From Linderina pennispora (taxonomy: Eukaryota; Kickxellomycota; Kickxellomycetes; Kickxellales; Kickxellaceae), in the NCBI RefSeq assembly GCF_002104995.1, contig NW_024468249.1, forward strand, positions 2,170,001-2,234,000: a stretch of DNA of 64,000 nt, given 5' to 3'. Positions 1 to 11,395 of the stretch are shown here, piece by piece. The notes below the pieces were generated by a model. That model worked only from the letters and a program-made list of their open reading frames with translations. It was not told where the DNA came from and ran no database searches. Each line of letters begins with the position of its first letter. Positions within the stretch are counted from its first letter, which is position 1. A program made the translations under genes and the position numbers.

Positions 1-397
1 TTGCCCGCTGGGAGGGCCAGTACCCGCCTCATGGTCGTTGGGAAGGCAAGTGGGCCTGCTATGGACCCGAGCCTGAAGCGTGAGGAGGAGAACAACAGTG
101 AATGGAGAGAAGACGAGACCGGTGACTCTCACAAGATCGAGGAGGGCATTTCTCACCACATCCACTAAGCATGCTATTAGTTTCCATACATTCCCAGTAA
201 TACCAGAATTTCTATTTACAAATCCACCATTATTTAGTCTCGGCTGTCCATTCACCAGTAGCAGAGGTAACCGATGCTAAAAAGCGCCGTTCTTGGGCAG
301 TGTAGCACAGGTTTGTTTAATGCTAATCATGCATCTAGTATTACACGCAATCTATTTAGACATGTCAAATGGCCAGGTCTCTAGCAGAGGCCAGAGG
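1..397. other. window-edge stretch, possible end of an upstream gene
   Basis: Frame 1 is open from the first base to a TAA at 166-168 (55 codons) and could be the 3' end of a plus-strand gene that starts outside the window. Frame 3 is also open for 26 codons and begins with two RWEG-containing repeats, so the frame is not settled. I do not recognise a family. From 169 to 397 I see only the presumed 3' flank of the minus-strand permease that ends at 398. Confidence 0.2.
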
Positions 398-1679
398 TTA
401 TCTATGAATGATAGAGTAGGTACCGACGAAGAAGACGGTGATCCCAAAGTAAAATACAAACCAGCCCACACTCCACAGCGTCACCGACTGTCTTCCCTGG
501 GCAATGTTGTCCTCGTCAGTGTCCTTGGTGCGCTCAATCAGCGGCAGCAGGCTGGCCACCGGCCGAGAGACGAGCACCTTGGCCACGGTCAGATCCGAGC
601 CGGACCACAGGAAGATCAGGGATGGGAATACAAAGCCAATGACAGTCGCAGTGGCAGCGCCAACCAGCTCATAAGCCATGCCCAGGTCCGTGCACTGTGT
701 GGCAGCAGCAATGACCAAGCCGAAGAGTGTCAGCGAGCACACCATCTCGCGCGTGGACAGCCGGGCCAGCTGCGGCTGGTCAATGTGCAGCATGTGCGTC
801 AGCGTGTCTCGGGCCGGATAGAACGTCAGCGGGAAGGTCAGAACCAGTGTCAGGCAGAACAGCAGGCGCGCAACATTGACATACGGGTCGTTCTGCGGGA
901 AGTTCTGGAATATGTTTGCCTGCACGCCCGACCCAAAGCTCATCAGCCCGATGACTGCGAAGCTGCAGCAGATCACTAGTGCCGCCCACGTTGCAATCAT
1001 AGTGCATTTGCGCCAGTTCTGCAAAGACCGGACCTCGAGGCCCAGGAAGTTCTGGAAGGCGGCGTGCGATGAGCAGAACGAGAAGCTCAGCATGCCCAGG
1101 GCCGGGAACACCTTGCTGCCAAGCACCAGTGGGTAGTCTGTCTGCGCAACAGCCGCATAGACTGGTGCGCGCGCAGCGATAATCCCGAGAATAAGCGGAA
1201 GCGCAAACACTGACACGACAGGAGATTTTGGCCAGTGGGCCCGAGTTCCTGAAAAACAGGAACGGCGAGATGCATGAAACTGATACGCCTATGATTGTTG
1301 CTGACCGAGTGGCCCATGCGAGTGCTGGCAGGTATGCTTCGCGTAGCGCCGTCAGAATATCGCCGACGATAATCAAATAGGTAGTCAGTGCGCCCAGCAT
1401 CGAGAATATCAGCGAGGCATTCAGAATGCGGTAGCCGGTGGTGCCCAGCGCCTGGCGCGCTACTTCAGAGTAGCTCATGGCGTTTGTGCGCTTCCCAGTG
1501 AACACCAGCGTATATGTCGTGAACTGCGATATCATGCCGACCAGAATGAGGAGCAGGATACCGGCTACAAGGCCAGCGTTCTTTAGCGCTATAGGCAAGC
1601 ATATGATCCCGGAGCCGATGATGGAGTTTAGCACGTTGAACGCAGCGCCGTTGATAGAATTGGTTCCTGGAGCGTCCAT
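398..1679 (-). CDS. vacuolar-type amino-acid permease 1 (AVT/SLC38-like), one frame break
   Basis: This is an amino-acid/auxin permease family transporter, most like the fungal AVT proteins that move neutral amino acids across the vacuolar membrane. It starts at ATG 1679 with a GSGIICLP-type first helix; about 426 residues and roughly eleven hydrophobic helices follow. The closest relative I can see is in this window at 18989-20302, and the two align along their whole length (for example GPLAKIS versus GPLAQFS at the break). One surplus base at 1220 shifts the frame: in coding orientation TCC [T] GTC GTG. Skipping that T gives exact collinearity with the paralogue. No acidic dileucine is evident, unlike in the paralogue. 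The family call is firm. Substrate and vacuolar location are inferred from the family. The break may be an assembly error. Confidence 0.85.
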
Positions 1680-2040
1680 GGCTGGCTGAGGAAGGGGCGT
1701 GAATATGAGAAAACAAAAAAGGAAGAATTAACTTGGAAAAAGGAGAGTAAGAAAACTTTATGTGACTGGGGAAAGATGTCTGAAAGCAATTTATATCTGT
1801 GTACGTGTGGGAAGATATAGTGGTGGATCACCATTGCGAGAGTGCCCTCTCCACATGACCACTGCACCATGTGACTGACCAGAAGAAAACTATTAGGAGC
1901 TGGCGGTGATCGAGGGACGGTAATTTCAGCTCGATGCAAGATCAAAACCCCTGGGCAGCAGCCGGAATTTTATAGTGCTGACGCTTTCTTCGCTTGGTCC
2001 AGCATTTAAACTTTAGAATTTCCAGTTAATGTGACACTAC
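1680..2040. promoter_or_regulatory. shared upstream region of two divergent genes
   Basis: This 361-bp gap separates the start of the permease (minus, 1679) from the presumed start of the SWT1-like gene (plus, 2041). It is A+T richer than the flanking genes. A bidirectional promoter is inferred from the gene arrangement; I found no convincing TATA box or named site. Confidence 0.3.
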
Positions 2041-4063
2041 ATGTGGCCGCCAGCATATACAGACGGGCCACGGCGCCCGCAGCACCAACAGCACGAGCAG
2101 CAAACAGCACAGACATCGAGCGCAGGAACTTCGCTCCGGGAGCAGTATTTGAATGGGCGGTATGGCAGTGCGAGACCTGCACGGCCAAGCCCAAGGACAG
2201 TGTTTACAGCCAGCGCACATACAGTGTCACGCGTGCATGGCGACGTGCTGGACAAGGCAGCAATGATAGCAGTCATCGACACTAAACTACCTCCTGAGCA
2301 GCCTCGACCTAATCAAGTCTCTGGCATCGATTGCACTGCAGCACAAGCTCGTCATTGTGGTCCCCTGGGTGGTAGTGCAGGAGCTGGATGGACTGAAGAC
2401 AGCGCACAAGTCGAAGATGACTTCAAACGGACAAGTGGGCAGCACGTCGTTCCTGGCGCGTGAGGCGATCCGGTACTTTGAGCAGGAGCTGGGGCGAGTA
2501 GGCAGTGCACTGCGCGGGCAGAAGCGCTCAGAGTCGCTGAAGGATCGAGACTGTGAATGATGACCAGATCCTGGATTGCTGCTTGTACTTTATGGAGAAG
2601 TTTGGGCTGCCCGTTACGATCCTGTCGCGCGACCGAAACATGAACGTCAAGGCACGAATCAACGGATGCGCTACGTGCGGCGACTGGACAGGCACGGCGG
2701 CAGGGCTGGTGGATGCGATTGCCAGGTGCTCGGGAGAGAATACCTCATCGCTGCGTCGGAAGGAGCAGGTGTCGATAGAGCCGATTGTTATTCCCGACTC
2801 TCCCCCACATTCGCAGCCACCAAGTGCTCAGGCAGTATCGGAGAGAGCAGTGGCAAGCCGGAGGAAGTTGGCAGTGCCAAAGAGCCGACTGCGTGCAGGC
2901 ACAACTCTCCCGACATTGCCTGTAATCAGCTACCAGCCACCACAACCACAGAGCTTTGGGCCTTCATTTGGCGCTGCTAGTGGCCCAATTGACGATGTGA
3001 GGGATAGCGATGCAAACTCATTCAAAAAGCAGCGTAGATCGGGAGACCCGGCATCGTTTGTACCGAATCAGGGGATTTGGATTTCGGTTTAGGATTTGGG
3101 CAAACCACGTCACAAACGGACAGTATGCCGCTGATGGATCATTTGCAGCGATAATTAGTGGTTTGTGTCCGCAGCGGACAGCAACAGCAGGCACCTATTG
3201 TCATCCAGGATTCAGATAGCGAGGACGACGGGGGCATGGAAGGTCGATGTCGAGATGCTGGTTACAAGTAGCCCCAAGGCGGCTCTGGATCCAAGTCCAC
3301 AACCGCATGCTCCTATTTACCCGCCTGTTGCGCCAGTAGCTACACCGCAGCAGCATGCGCAAGCCTTATCCCACCTGCTACACCAGTCGCTGCATGGAGG
3401 CCTCCAGCAGCTGTGCAGGCTTCGCCGAGGACAGTGAAGAATGCCGATGGGTCAGTGGTAGTGTATCTGGATGACATACCAGAGACAGCAGCAGGAGGCT
3501 GCCAAGAGGAACAGCATTACCAGTCGGACAGCCATTGGGGTCTCGCGCGAGGTCACAAAGTTCACGTACAGCGATACCTGTGGATTGCACCAGGCTGTTA
3601 GTGAAGCGGTTGTCGAGTAAGTTGGCCGGGACATACGCAGAGACATGGCAGGATGTGCTGCAGCGGCACTTTGCACCGCCGCCATGGAGGTCGTGCACGG
3701 TCATGCTCACAATTATTCTTGTACATTGGAACACCTTCAAGGAGGCACTTCCCTACGATATGCGCGACAAAATCAGGTCAATTCTGCCCTGGGTTATGCA
3801 TGTAGAGGGCGTGGATACCTGCCCACAGACCAGCGGGCCGCTGCCGGTCGAAGCACAGATAGCTGGATTCCAAGTACACCACGCCTACCACTGAGGCAAA
3901 GCAGATGCAGGAACGGCTTGATCAGGCAGTCGGCCTAGTTAACACTATGAAGCAGCTGCTGGTCCAGTGCGAGATCGTCGAGTCCGACAAGCAGACGGAC
4001 ACACGCGAGAAGCTGTTCAAGGAATGGGTGACGTGGGCCAGGACGAACGCCAGCGGGCAATAA
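2041..4063 (+). CDS. SWT1: SWT1-like PIN-domain endoribonuclease, several frame breaks
   Basis: SWT1 is a nuclear PIN-domain endoribonuclease linked to mRNP quality control at the transcription/export interface. The PIN domain is recognisable across two breaks. It contains VIDTNYLL (first acidic residue), VVQELDGLK, NDDQILDCC and LSRDRNM, which supply the expected acidic cluster. A linker rich in Pro, Gln and Ser follows, with two PIV-I-x-DS motifs that resemble SUMO-interacting motifs. A C-terminal helical region ends at TAA 4061-4063. Surplus bases: A in 2284-2286, T 2552, T 3248, T 3579, G 3865/3866, and one near 3485. Two places need a missing base instead (near 3072 and 3360). A 72-nt GT-AG interval at 3087-3158 could be an intron. 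The start at 2041 is the best ATG upstream of the PIN domain but is uncertain. The many breaks mean pseudogene status cannot be excluded. Confidence 0.7.
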
Positions 4064-4259
4064 CCTAGGTTTATGCCCTCGTAGCCGAACTTGGTACATA
4101 CTGAACGCTAGGATGTGCACTGATCTGATTTATTCTGATTTCGATCATGGCCAACGAAGAAAAAAAAACTTGGACGGATCATGTATGCCTGTAACATTTT
4201 CTACCTTTGCCTTCCTCAACTCTAGTCATTTCAATACACACACGCCAAAAACATTAGCC

Positions 4260-5560
4260 ATGTCAGCGTTCAAGTCTGGGGAGCTGTCGAGCCTGCTGGT
4301 CGGCGAAGCAAAGAAGAGCGCGGCGATCAACACGCAGCTAGACGATCTGTTCAAGAACGCGCCGCCCAAGGTCGCGGCCAAGCCCGTGGTTTCCAACCCG
4401 ATCCCGATCAAGGTATCGGAGCCCGAGAAGACCGAACAAGCAGGCGAGGAGACGGCCTTGACAGGTGGACTGAGAAGAAGAAGCCGCGCAAGGAGAAGAA
4501 GCGGAAGCACGCGCAGACGGCGGAGACTCCGGAGGACTCGATTCGCACAGCAAAGAGCCGGCGCGCGCGGCAGGTGGGATACGGGCTGGACGCCGAGGAG
4601 GAGGAGCTGGAGGATGCGGAGGCAGGCCAAGGCACAGCAGGCGAGTCGTAAGAAGAAGCAGCTGCTTGGGCGGATGCCGCGGGACGCCGAGGTGGTAGGG
4701 CGCACGGCGTTCTTTGGCAACGTGACGGTGGCAGCAATCACTGACAAGAAAGTGTACAATGAATTGCGCTCGCTATGCGAGCAGTTCGGCAAGATCAAGA
4801 GCGTGCGGTTCCGGTCGATTTCGTTCTCTGACATGCTGCCGCGCAAGCTGGCGTTCATCCAGGGCAAGTTCCACTCGGAACGGCAGGTGTGCAATGCATA
4901 CGTGGAGTTTGTCGAGACGGCAGCGGCGGAAAAGTGCATTGGGCTGAACGGCAACATCTTCCACGACCACCACCTGCGGGTGGACCTGGCCGGTAACGAG
5001 AAGTCGCACGATATGAAGCGCTCGGTGTTCATTGGCAATCTGGACTTTGAGGCTGAGGAGGAGGACCTGTGGCGGCATTTCGGCACGTGCGGCTCGGTCG
5101 AGAATGTGCGCGTGGTGCGCGACGCCACGACCAACCTGGGCAAGGGCTTCGCGTACGTGCAGTTTGTGGACCGCGCGACCGTCGACCTGGCGCTCAAGCT
5201 CGACGGCTCATTGCTGGCCAAGCGCAACCTGCGCTGTTAAGCGCGCCAGCGAAAAGGCCATTAAGGAGACAAAGCGCGCCAACGCCAAGGCGGCGGCCAA
5301 GACGACCATGGCCAGGCGCGGCAAGGGAAAGAATGTCGGCGCGCCGGTCGCCGGTGTGTTTGAGGGAACAAGGTCGGCCAAGGGCGATAAGCCGTCGGCC
5401 AAGAAGCGCCGCACTGTGCGCAGCAAGGCCTTTGCCGAGAAGCGCCTCAATACTGAGAAGAGCGCTGGCCCAAAGGACAGGGTCCAAGAAGGACGGGGCC
5501 AAGAAGGACGGGGTCAAGAAGGACGGGGCCAAGAAGCGTAGAATCAACCCCCGCAAGTAG
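4260..5560 (+). CDS. NOP12: NOP12/RBM34-like nucleolar RNA-binding protein, frame breaks
   Basis: NOP12 is a nucleolar protein needed for 25S/5.8S rRNA maturation. The ATG at 4260 opens a Lys/Glu-rich N-terminus. Two RRM domains follow. The first has RNP2 FFGNV and a long insertion typical of this family; the second has RNP2 VFIGNL and RNP1 KGFAYVQF. The C-terminus is a Lys/Arg-rich tail with a repeated KKDGAKKDG motif, ending at TAG 5558-5560. Breaks: a shift of the -1 class near 4460, a compensating surplus G near 4627, surplus T at 5235 (CGC [T] GTT AAG, restoring LRVKRAS) and surplus G near 5482. Reading without corrections would stop at 5238 just after RRM2 and lose the basic tail. The next genes, 5810 and 6296, are on the same strand. 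Confidence 0.85.
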
Positions 5561-5714
5561 GCCTTGTGCAGTTTCGTTGCCGGATGCATCTCGCTCGGGG
5601 AAAGCCAGCCTTCTACTACTCCCAAATAAACAATTACATACTCACGTATATGTTGCATCGATGTGGGAGCACACATAGCCTCTCATGCACACGCCATGTT
5701 GCTGCTATTCGATG

Positions 5715-5722
5715 TATAAAAG
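5715..5722 (+). promoter_or_regulatory. TATA box of the small secreted protein gene
   Basis: TATAAAAG lies about 95 bp upstream of the ATG at 5810, a spacing matching the other TATA-bearing genes in this window. A pyrimidine-rich tract (5767-5800) lies between it and the start. Confidence 0.55.
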
Positions 5723-5809
5723 ACCTTGGTGAACCAGAGCCAGATGGAGCTTCTCCAGAGGCATTTTTTTTTTCTCTTTTCTTACTCCCAACCCTGTCCG
5801 ACTGCAAAT

Positions 5810-6132
5810 GTACTACTCGCTCGCCTCTGTAGCCCTCGTTGCACTGGCCTTTGGCCGGCGCGAGCCCCGTCGGTATCGGTGCCGAAGCAGTCACTGGAAA
5901 GGCGCGTGCTGCAGGAAACGGGAATGCAGCCCTGCGGTGCTGTGCCTGGAAGCGCTGTGCCCTGGTATTGCAAGCATTCCTGCCTGCCTTCAGCTACAAC
6001 AACAGCCAGAACAAGAGCGTCCAGGATGCACGCTCTCGCGAGAATACTGTGTATATCAATAGTAAGGACAGTAGCGCTACTAATGTCCAGGGCAACTCGA
6101 ACACGAACCTGAACTACGTGGGCCCGGTCTAG
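5810..6132 (+). CDS. small secreted protein, one or more frame breaks
   Basis: The ATG at 5810 starts a signal-peptide-like stretch, MYYSLASVALVALA. Skipping one T in the TTT run near 5856 keeps it going as LAGASPVGIGAEAV, with a plausible cleavage after an Ala. The C-terminal half is Asn/Ser-rich and ends with NLNYVGPV at TAG 6130-6132. The middle, about 5935-5990, has Cys codons in more than one frame, so the central residues are uncertain. A TATA box sits at 5715. No family was recognised. Small size, signal peptide and polar tail suggest a secreted or cell-surface protein of about 105 residues; that role is inference. Confidence 0.5.
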
Positions 6133-6295
6133 ATGCGTGTATTAAGGTGAGAAGCGCCATCCCAGCCCATACTATCGGCGGACCAACTAGTCGCCAGCTG
6201 CGGAATTGCAGTTTGTGTTCTACGAGATAGGATTGGATCCTCCTTGGTTCCCGTTCTCTGCTCTCTTGTGCTTTTTATCCGTAAATAAATAGCAA

Positions 6296-7008
6296 ATGTC
6301 CGACATAGTCCAGCGCACCGAAGAGCTCGTCCGCGAGTACATGTCCAAGTACGACTGCTCGCACGACTGGTTCCACGTGCAGCGCGTGGTGCGCCAGGCG
6401 CTCGCCCTAGCCGAGTCCTGTCGACCGCCCCGTCGATACGCTGGTAGTCCACCTAGCCGCCCTTTTGCACGACGTCGATGACGCAAAGTACCGTAAGCCC
6501 GACGAAACTCCGTTCTCTATCCCCTCCTTCCTTCAAGCCGCCGGCCTGGACACTGCACGCGCTCAGCTGGTCAAGCGCATTGTCGACCATGTATCGTTCC
6601 GCAAGGAGCTGCTGGCCATTGAACTGGACCAGCTCGGCAAGAGCTCTGAGGAGGAGCGCGTGTTCCGCAAGGAAGTGTGTGGAGTTGGCGTGCGTGCAGG
6701 ACGCTGACCGACTCGATGCCATTGGGGCGTTTGGCGTGCTCAGGTGCGCGGCGTTTTCGGGCGCCCGCAATCGCACCTTGCATGACCCGAAGGATGTCGC
6801 CATAGAAGACATTTCCTACGCCCAGTATGTGGAGCAGGGCGGCTCTGGCACTGCTGTTGCGCATTTCCACGAAAAGCTGCTCAAGCTTGCTGGAATGATG
6901 AAGACTGATGCCGCCAAGCAGCAGGCCAAGGACCGCCACCAGTTTATGATCCAGTTCCTGGCCCAGATCCAGCAGGAATATGATTTTGCCAGTCTGCCCA
7001 GGCACTGA
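6296..7008 (+). CDS. HD-domain phosphohydrolase (YedJ-like), two frame breaks
   Basis: HD-domain hydrolases use a bound metal to cleave phosphate esters; this subgroup resembles YedJ-type proteins of about 220-235 residues. The ATG at 6296 gives an opening helix, then HDWFHVQRVV (first metal ligand region), LLHDVDD (HD pair) and QDADRLDAIGAFG (late conserved Asp), then a C-terminal helix ending at TGA 7006-7008. Order and spacing fit the family. Two surplus T bases interrupt it: 6419 (TCC [T] GTC GAC) and 6678 (GTG [T] GTG GAG). With both skipped the protein is about 236 residues and collinear with the family. Substrate is unknown. Confidence 0.8.
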
Positions 7009-7570
7009 GTTTTGGGGGCCCAGTGGGCCTGGCTGCTTTCCCATGCAGATCGAGGGGAGGCCAAGGTCTGAAAAACTTTTCATGTAGCTCCGCATATTTG
7101 GTCGCACTGGCGCCAGACCATTTCCATGTAGGTTTAGCCGCACATGAATAAACTCTGCATCGGCCGCGTTCCTGTTCCCACCGGCCGTGTTCTACAAAAA
7201 AGTGTGCTGAGCCAAGAGCTGAAAACCTTAATATCCCTAGTGCTACATTACCCATCCCTCCTCCAGGCAGGCGATGGAAGATGGGTCCGTTTCTGTATTT
7301 GCATTGGCTGGTCGGCCAAAATAAAAAAATCTTGTCAGTGAACAACTGTCATGGTATTTGGCTCTTTGGGTTGTTGGCAAGTGGAAAAGATATCTAGAAT
7401 TCTAAACCCCTCTTATTTCTTCGCTCTCCCCCCTCCACCTTTTTTCCTCCTCGCCGCGAACCAGACTCTTCCCTTGCGACTGTTTTCTCCTCCATTTTCG
7501 CCTTTTCTCCCGACCCCTACGACTCCATTTTTAATATTCGCCATTTTGACCTCTAATACTTTCTACACGC
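7009..7570. promoter_or_regulatory. intergenic region upstream of the K+ channel gene
   Basis: No gene is supported here. The last 150 bp (about 7420-7560) are strongly pyrimidine-rich, as often seen just upstream of fungal starts. The segment presumably holds the 3' end of the HD gene transcript and the channel promoter. Confidence 0.4.
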
Positions 7571-10500
7571 ATGCCGCGCTCAGTGGATCCTGGTTCCGAT
7601 GGCGACATCGTGCCTCAATCCGAGCCCGAGGAACTCCGGCAGAGCATGGCCACCGCCAGCCTTGCTAGCATTGCCAACAATCGCACCAGCAATAACGATA
7701 GCGACGACGACGGACGACGACGATTACGATGGAGATAACAACAACAGCGACGATACCAGCGACGACATAGACTCAAGCGACGATGAGGACAGCACGCGCG
7801 ACGCAGGTGGCATCACCCAGTGGTCACATTTCTTGAAGCTCCGCGTGATCTGTCGCGCAATGACGAAGATAGTGCAGCGTATTTCAGCGTGACCGAAGAC
7901 GCCCACCACAGCCACAATGGCTCCACCGCGGTTGCGCACAGACTCCACCGCCCAAGCTCACGGGGGATGCGTGAAAACATGATCTCGCAGAGGACGCACC
8001 AGCAGCCGCACCAGTCTTTTGCAGCGCCGAGCCAGGACCAAGGGTGCGTCGTCGCTGCGCGCTCGCCTGGGGATCAGGAACCACGTCAGATCGCACTCGG
8101 CTCTGTCGCAGCTATTCAGCGGCCATCAGGGCAGTGATACAGAGGACCGTGACAGTGTGCTGGCGCCAGCCAATACGCCAGCAGTAGACGATGCGCCATC
8201 GTCGCAGCCAGAGCCGGCCAGCGTGCGGAGCCACACCAGCATGTACTTGGACTTGCAAGGACAATGAGAAGGACAGATAATATGTGGACGCCACGGCAGC
8301 GATCCCGATCACAGGCATCTCCACTCCCACTCAACACCTTTGCCGCCCACTGGGCCACAACTGTTGGCAACTACGACCTTGGGCGGAGACAGCGCAGCCG
8401 GATATCAAACTCGGACGACTCTGTCCAGACCGATCCAAACGATTCCTCAGACCGCCTCTTTGCACCGCTGAGCCTGCCTCGTGCATACACGCTCGACGAG
8501 CTCGACACTAATGCGAATCTGCGTGGCCGCCAAGGATGGAGCCGCCAGACCATGGGCGAGGCGCCGTTCCCGCTACCCCGCATCATGACCATGTCTTCGG
8601 TCACGGAGAAAGACGGCGGAGACATGGAAACTGGGATTGACGATCTGCCGCCTATGCGCCTTGGTCGCGAGATCACCAACGATCTGCGCCGCATTGAACT
8701 GACATTCAGCAACCAGCCAGAAGAGCCGCAAGCACGCCGCGCCAATCCACTCAAGCACCTGATCAAGTCCCGCCACAACTTCCGTGCCCTGGTGACATAT
8801 GGCGGATACCTCATCCCCATCAACGTGCTGCTCAACGTCATCCTGCTGGGTCGTGGCTGGCTGCAGTACAACAATCCTGGGGCCGATGGAGAATCCGCAC
8901 GCCGTCAACAACCCCATCGGCTACTTGATCACGTCGGTTATATCGCTGATCCTGATTGTGTCCAGTGGCATTTGCTTCGTCATGCGGTGTCTCGAGTTTG
9001 ACGTGATGCGCACGACCATGACCTCAATCATTGCCAACTTCACCAATGCCGCGCTCATTCTGGCCAGCGCACTCATCTACGAGAAGCGCGAGCGCCCGCG
9101 CCACCCCGATGCCCACATCACCGGCGAGTTCTACAGCTCGTATGCCGGTGCTGCGGTTGCCCTGCTGAACGCCCTGCTTCTGCTCATGGACATGCTGATC
9201 ACGCCTGGATTCCGCTACCGCGGCTCAGGAATGTCACGACAGCAGCGCATGCTGCAGTTCAACATCATCCTGATTGTAGTGTGGATTGGCATTGGCGGCT
9301 ATGCGTGGTCCAAGATCGAGGGCTGGGACACACCAACAGCGATTATGTTCTGCATGGTCACTGTTACCACCATCGGGTTCGGCAACAGGTCGCCAACCAA
9401 GACGTATTCACGAATCCTGCAGCTCATCTACGGGCCACTGGGCATACTAATGTTCGGTATGATGCTCTTGCATACGCGCAACGTCATCATCCAGATTACG
9501 CGCGACAAGCTCGATGAGGCGAAGCGCGAAATCCTCGGTAAGCGCAAGAAGCTCGAGCAAGGATGTCACTATCAGCCATGTCAAGCGCCGCCTGGCTGCT
9601 CGCCCACAGGCCTCGCAACTGGCACGACATGTTCAATGATCTGGCTGGCCGCGTGCTGCTGCCGCACCGCCGCCGTGTGCGCATTGGCATTCCGCACTGG
9701 CTGCGCAGACGACTCGATGGGTCCAGCAGCGAGGATGAAGCCGACAGGGATCTGGAGCTGGGCATGGACCATCGGCTTTCTGGATGCTCGTGGCACTGAT
9801 CGCACGCTCAATGCACGAGATTTGGATAAGCAGCGTACTACCTCGACCGCTGCCAACAAGAGGGCCAGCAGTGTCTACAGACGGAAGAATAAGCTGCCGG
9901 GTGACGACCCGAATGCTGCGCCGTTGCCCCTAGGCAGATCATACACGACGGCATCGCGGCTGTCGCAGGTCCGCGAGGCCATTTCTGTACCAGGGTTCTT
10001 TGAGCGCATTCGCCACAGACGCAAGCTCAAGAAATCAAAGGGGGGTAGCGGTGGGGATGGTGACGACGGATCCCGCCGACCTAATTGATGACAAGGCTGG
10101 CAGCAGTAGCAGCGGTGGCGGCAACTCAAGACAACGCCGTAGACAGGCAGGAGGAGGAAAGCAACGATGATGGGGACGATGGCACTGATGACAGTGAAGA
10201 TAGCCAGGAGGATGAAGAAGAAGGATACCTCTCTGACCGGCAAGCAGAAGCAGAAGAAGAGCAAGCAGAAGAAAACGTTCCTTAGCAAGCTCACGCGGCA
10301 GCTGTGGGCAGCGCTGATCCTGAACTTTTGCTTCTGGCTCATCAGCGCCGCCATCTTTTACGCCTGCGAGAGTCCCCGTTGGTCATACTTTGACGCAATG
10401 TACTTTTGCTACGTTGCGTTCACCACAATTGGGTATGGCGATATTGTGCCAGAGACCACACAGGGCACTATCGTGTTCATCTGCCTGTGCTTTGTCGCCG

Positions 10501-11347
10501 TCGCGCTCGAGACATTCCTGGTTGTCTCGGCCATTGGCTTTTTCTCCGATCTGCTCGCCCGTGCCATGAAGCAGACCCAGGTGCAGCGCCGTATTGAGAA
10601 GCGCCGCCGCCGCCTGGTCGCCTACGAGATCCGCCGCCATATCAAGCACCCGAAACTACAATCCGTTTGGCGACGGAAGCGAAGACCGTGCTGTCGACAT
10701 TGGATTCCGCCGCCTGCGCAAGTTTGCCAGCAGCGTCCGTGCCATGGCCACGGGCAAGATGTCCTTTGGCCAGTGGATCAGTTCCCAGCGCAACAAGCGG
10801 GATCCAGTCAAGGACGATGCGCTCACCTGATGGCTTCATTCGCCATGCTACGGGCATGGATGGATTTGGACCGTCGGAGTGGCAGCCTCCATCGCCGCCG
10901 GCATCGCCGGTAACTGATAATGGCCATACGACATTCGGATGATGTGCAGGGCATGGTGCAGCGTGCGGCTGAGCCCATGTCAACCACATCGTCGTCCCCG
11001 GGCTCGCACGTCCCAGATGCCCATCCCTCCATTGTCAAGCACCATCATAGTCGGCGAGCACGAGATGCAGCAGGTTGCGCGGCCAATGTCCACCGGCCAA
11101 ATCCCAGTTGTCCGCAATACCGACGAGCCACGTCTACCGCTGGATCACATGGGCGGTGACATGTCTGTCGCTAATGACGGCCTGCACATCTTCCCACACA
11201 ATTTTGACGACACCCGGCCCTCCAGGCCATCAAATCTGCAACAGGAAATCAGCATGCATGGAGCTGGCAGCTCATCCATCGATTATTTCGACGCCGCGCG
11301 AAGCATCACCCAGGATCTCCTGACAGGATGCACCTTCTGGATCATAG
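7571..11347 (+). CDS. TOK-type outward-rectifier potassium channel, many frame breaks
   Basis: Fungal TOK channels have eight membrane helices and two pore loops and release K+ at the plasma membrane. Here an acidic, disordered N-terminus is followed by five hydrophobic helices (about 8790-9300), pore 1 with TIGFGN (about 9369-9386), a sixth helix, a charged linker of about 260 residues, helix 7, pore 2 with TIGYGD (10424-10441), helix 8 and a long polar C-terminus. Asn replaces Asp at the end of the first filter. About sixteen surplus bases and one missing base (near 7820) break the frame. Clear surplus sites are G 7712/7713, T 9564, G 10068/10069, G 10223/10224, A near 10656, and G 10937/10938. 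The stop is taken as TAG 11345-11347 after a surplus G at 11326/11327; the uncorrected frame would run into the next gene. The channel call is firm, but exact termini are not. This is the most interrupted gene in the window. Confidence 0.8.
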
Positions 11348-11395
11348 ATTACAACTCCCTGAATCTGTGTCACCAATGTATAAACAACTCTTTTT

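Noticed and set aside
293-979. 228-codon plus-strand open frame
   Set aside because: It lies antisense to the permease at 398-1679 and shows no hydrophobic pattern or motif; it is a shadow of the real frame.
3087-3158. 72-nt intron in the SWT1-like gene
   Set aside because: GT-AG ends exist and would keep a frame, but that frame destroys the second PIVI-x-DS motif; kept only as an alternative.
4226-5227. 333-codon minus-strand open frame
   Set aside because: It is antisense to NOP12, whose RRM motifs are unmistakable; the Ser/Leu-rich product is what the reverse of Lys/Arg/Asp codons gives.
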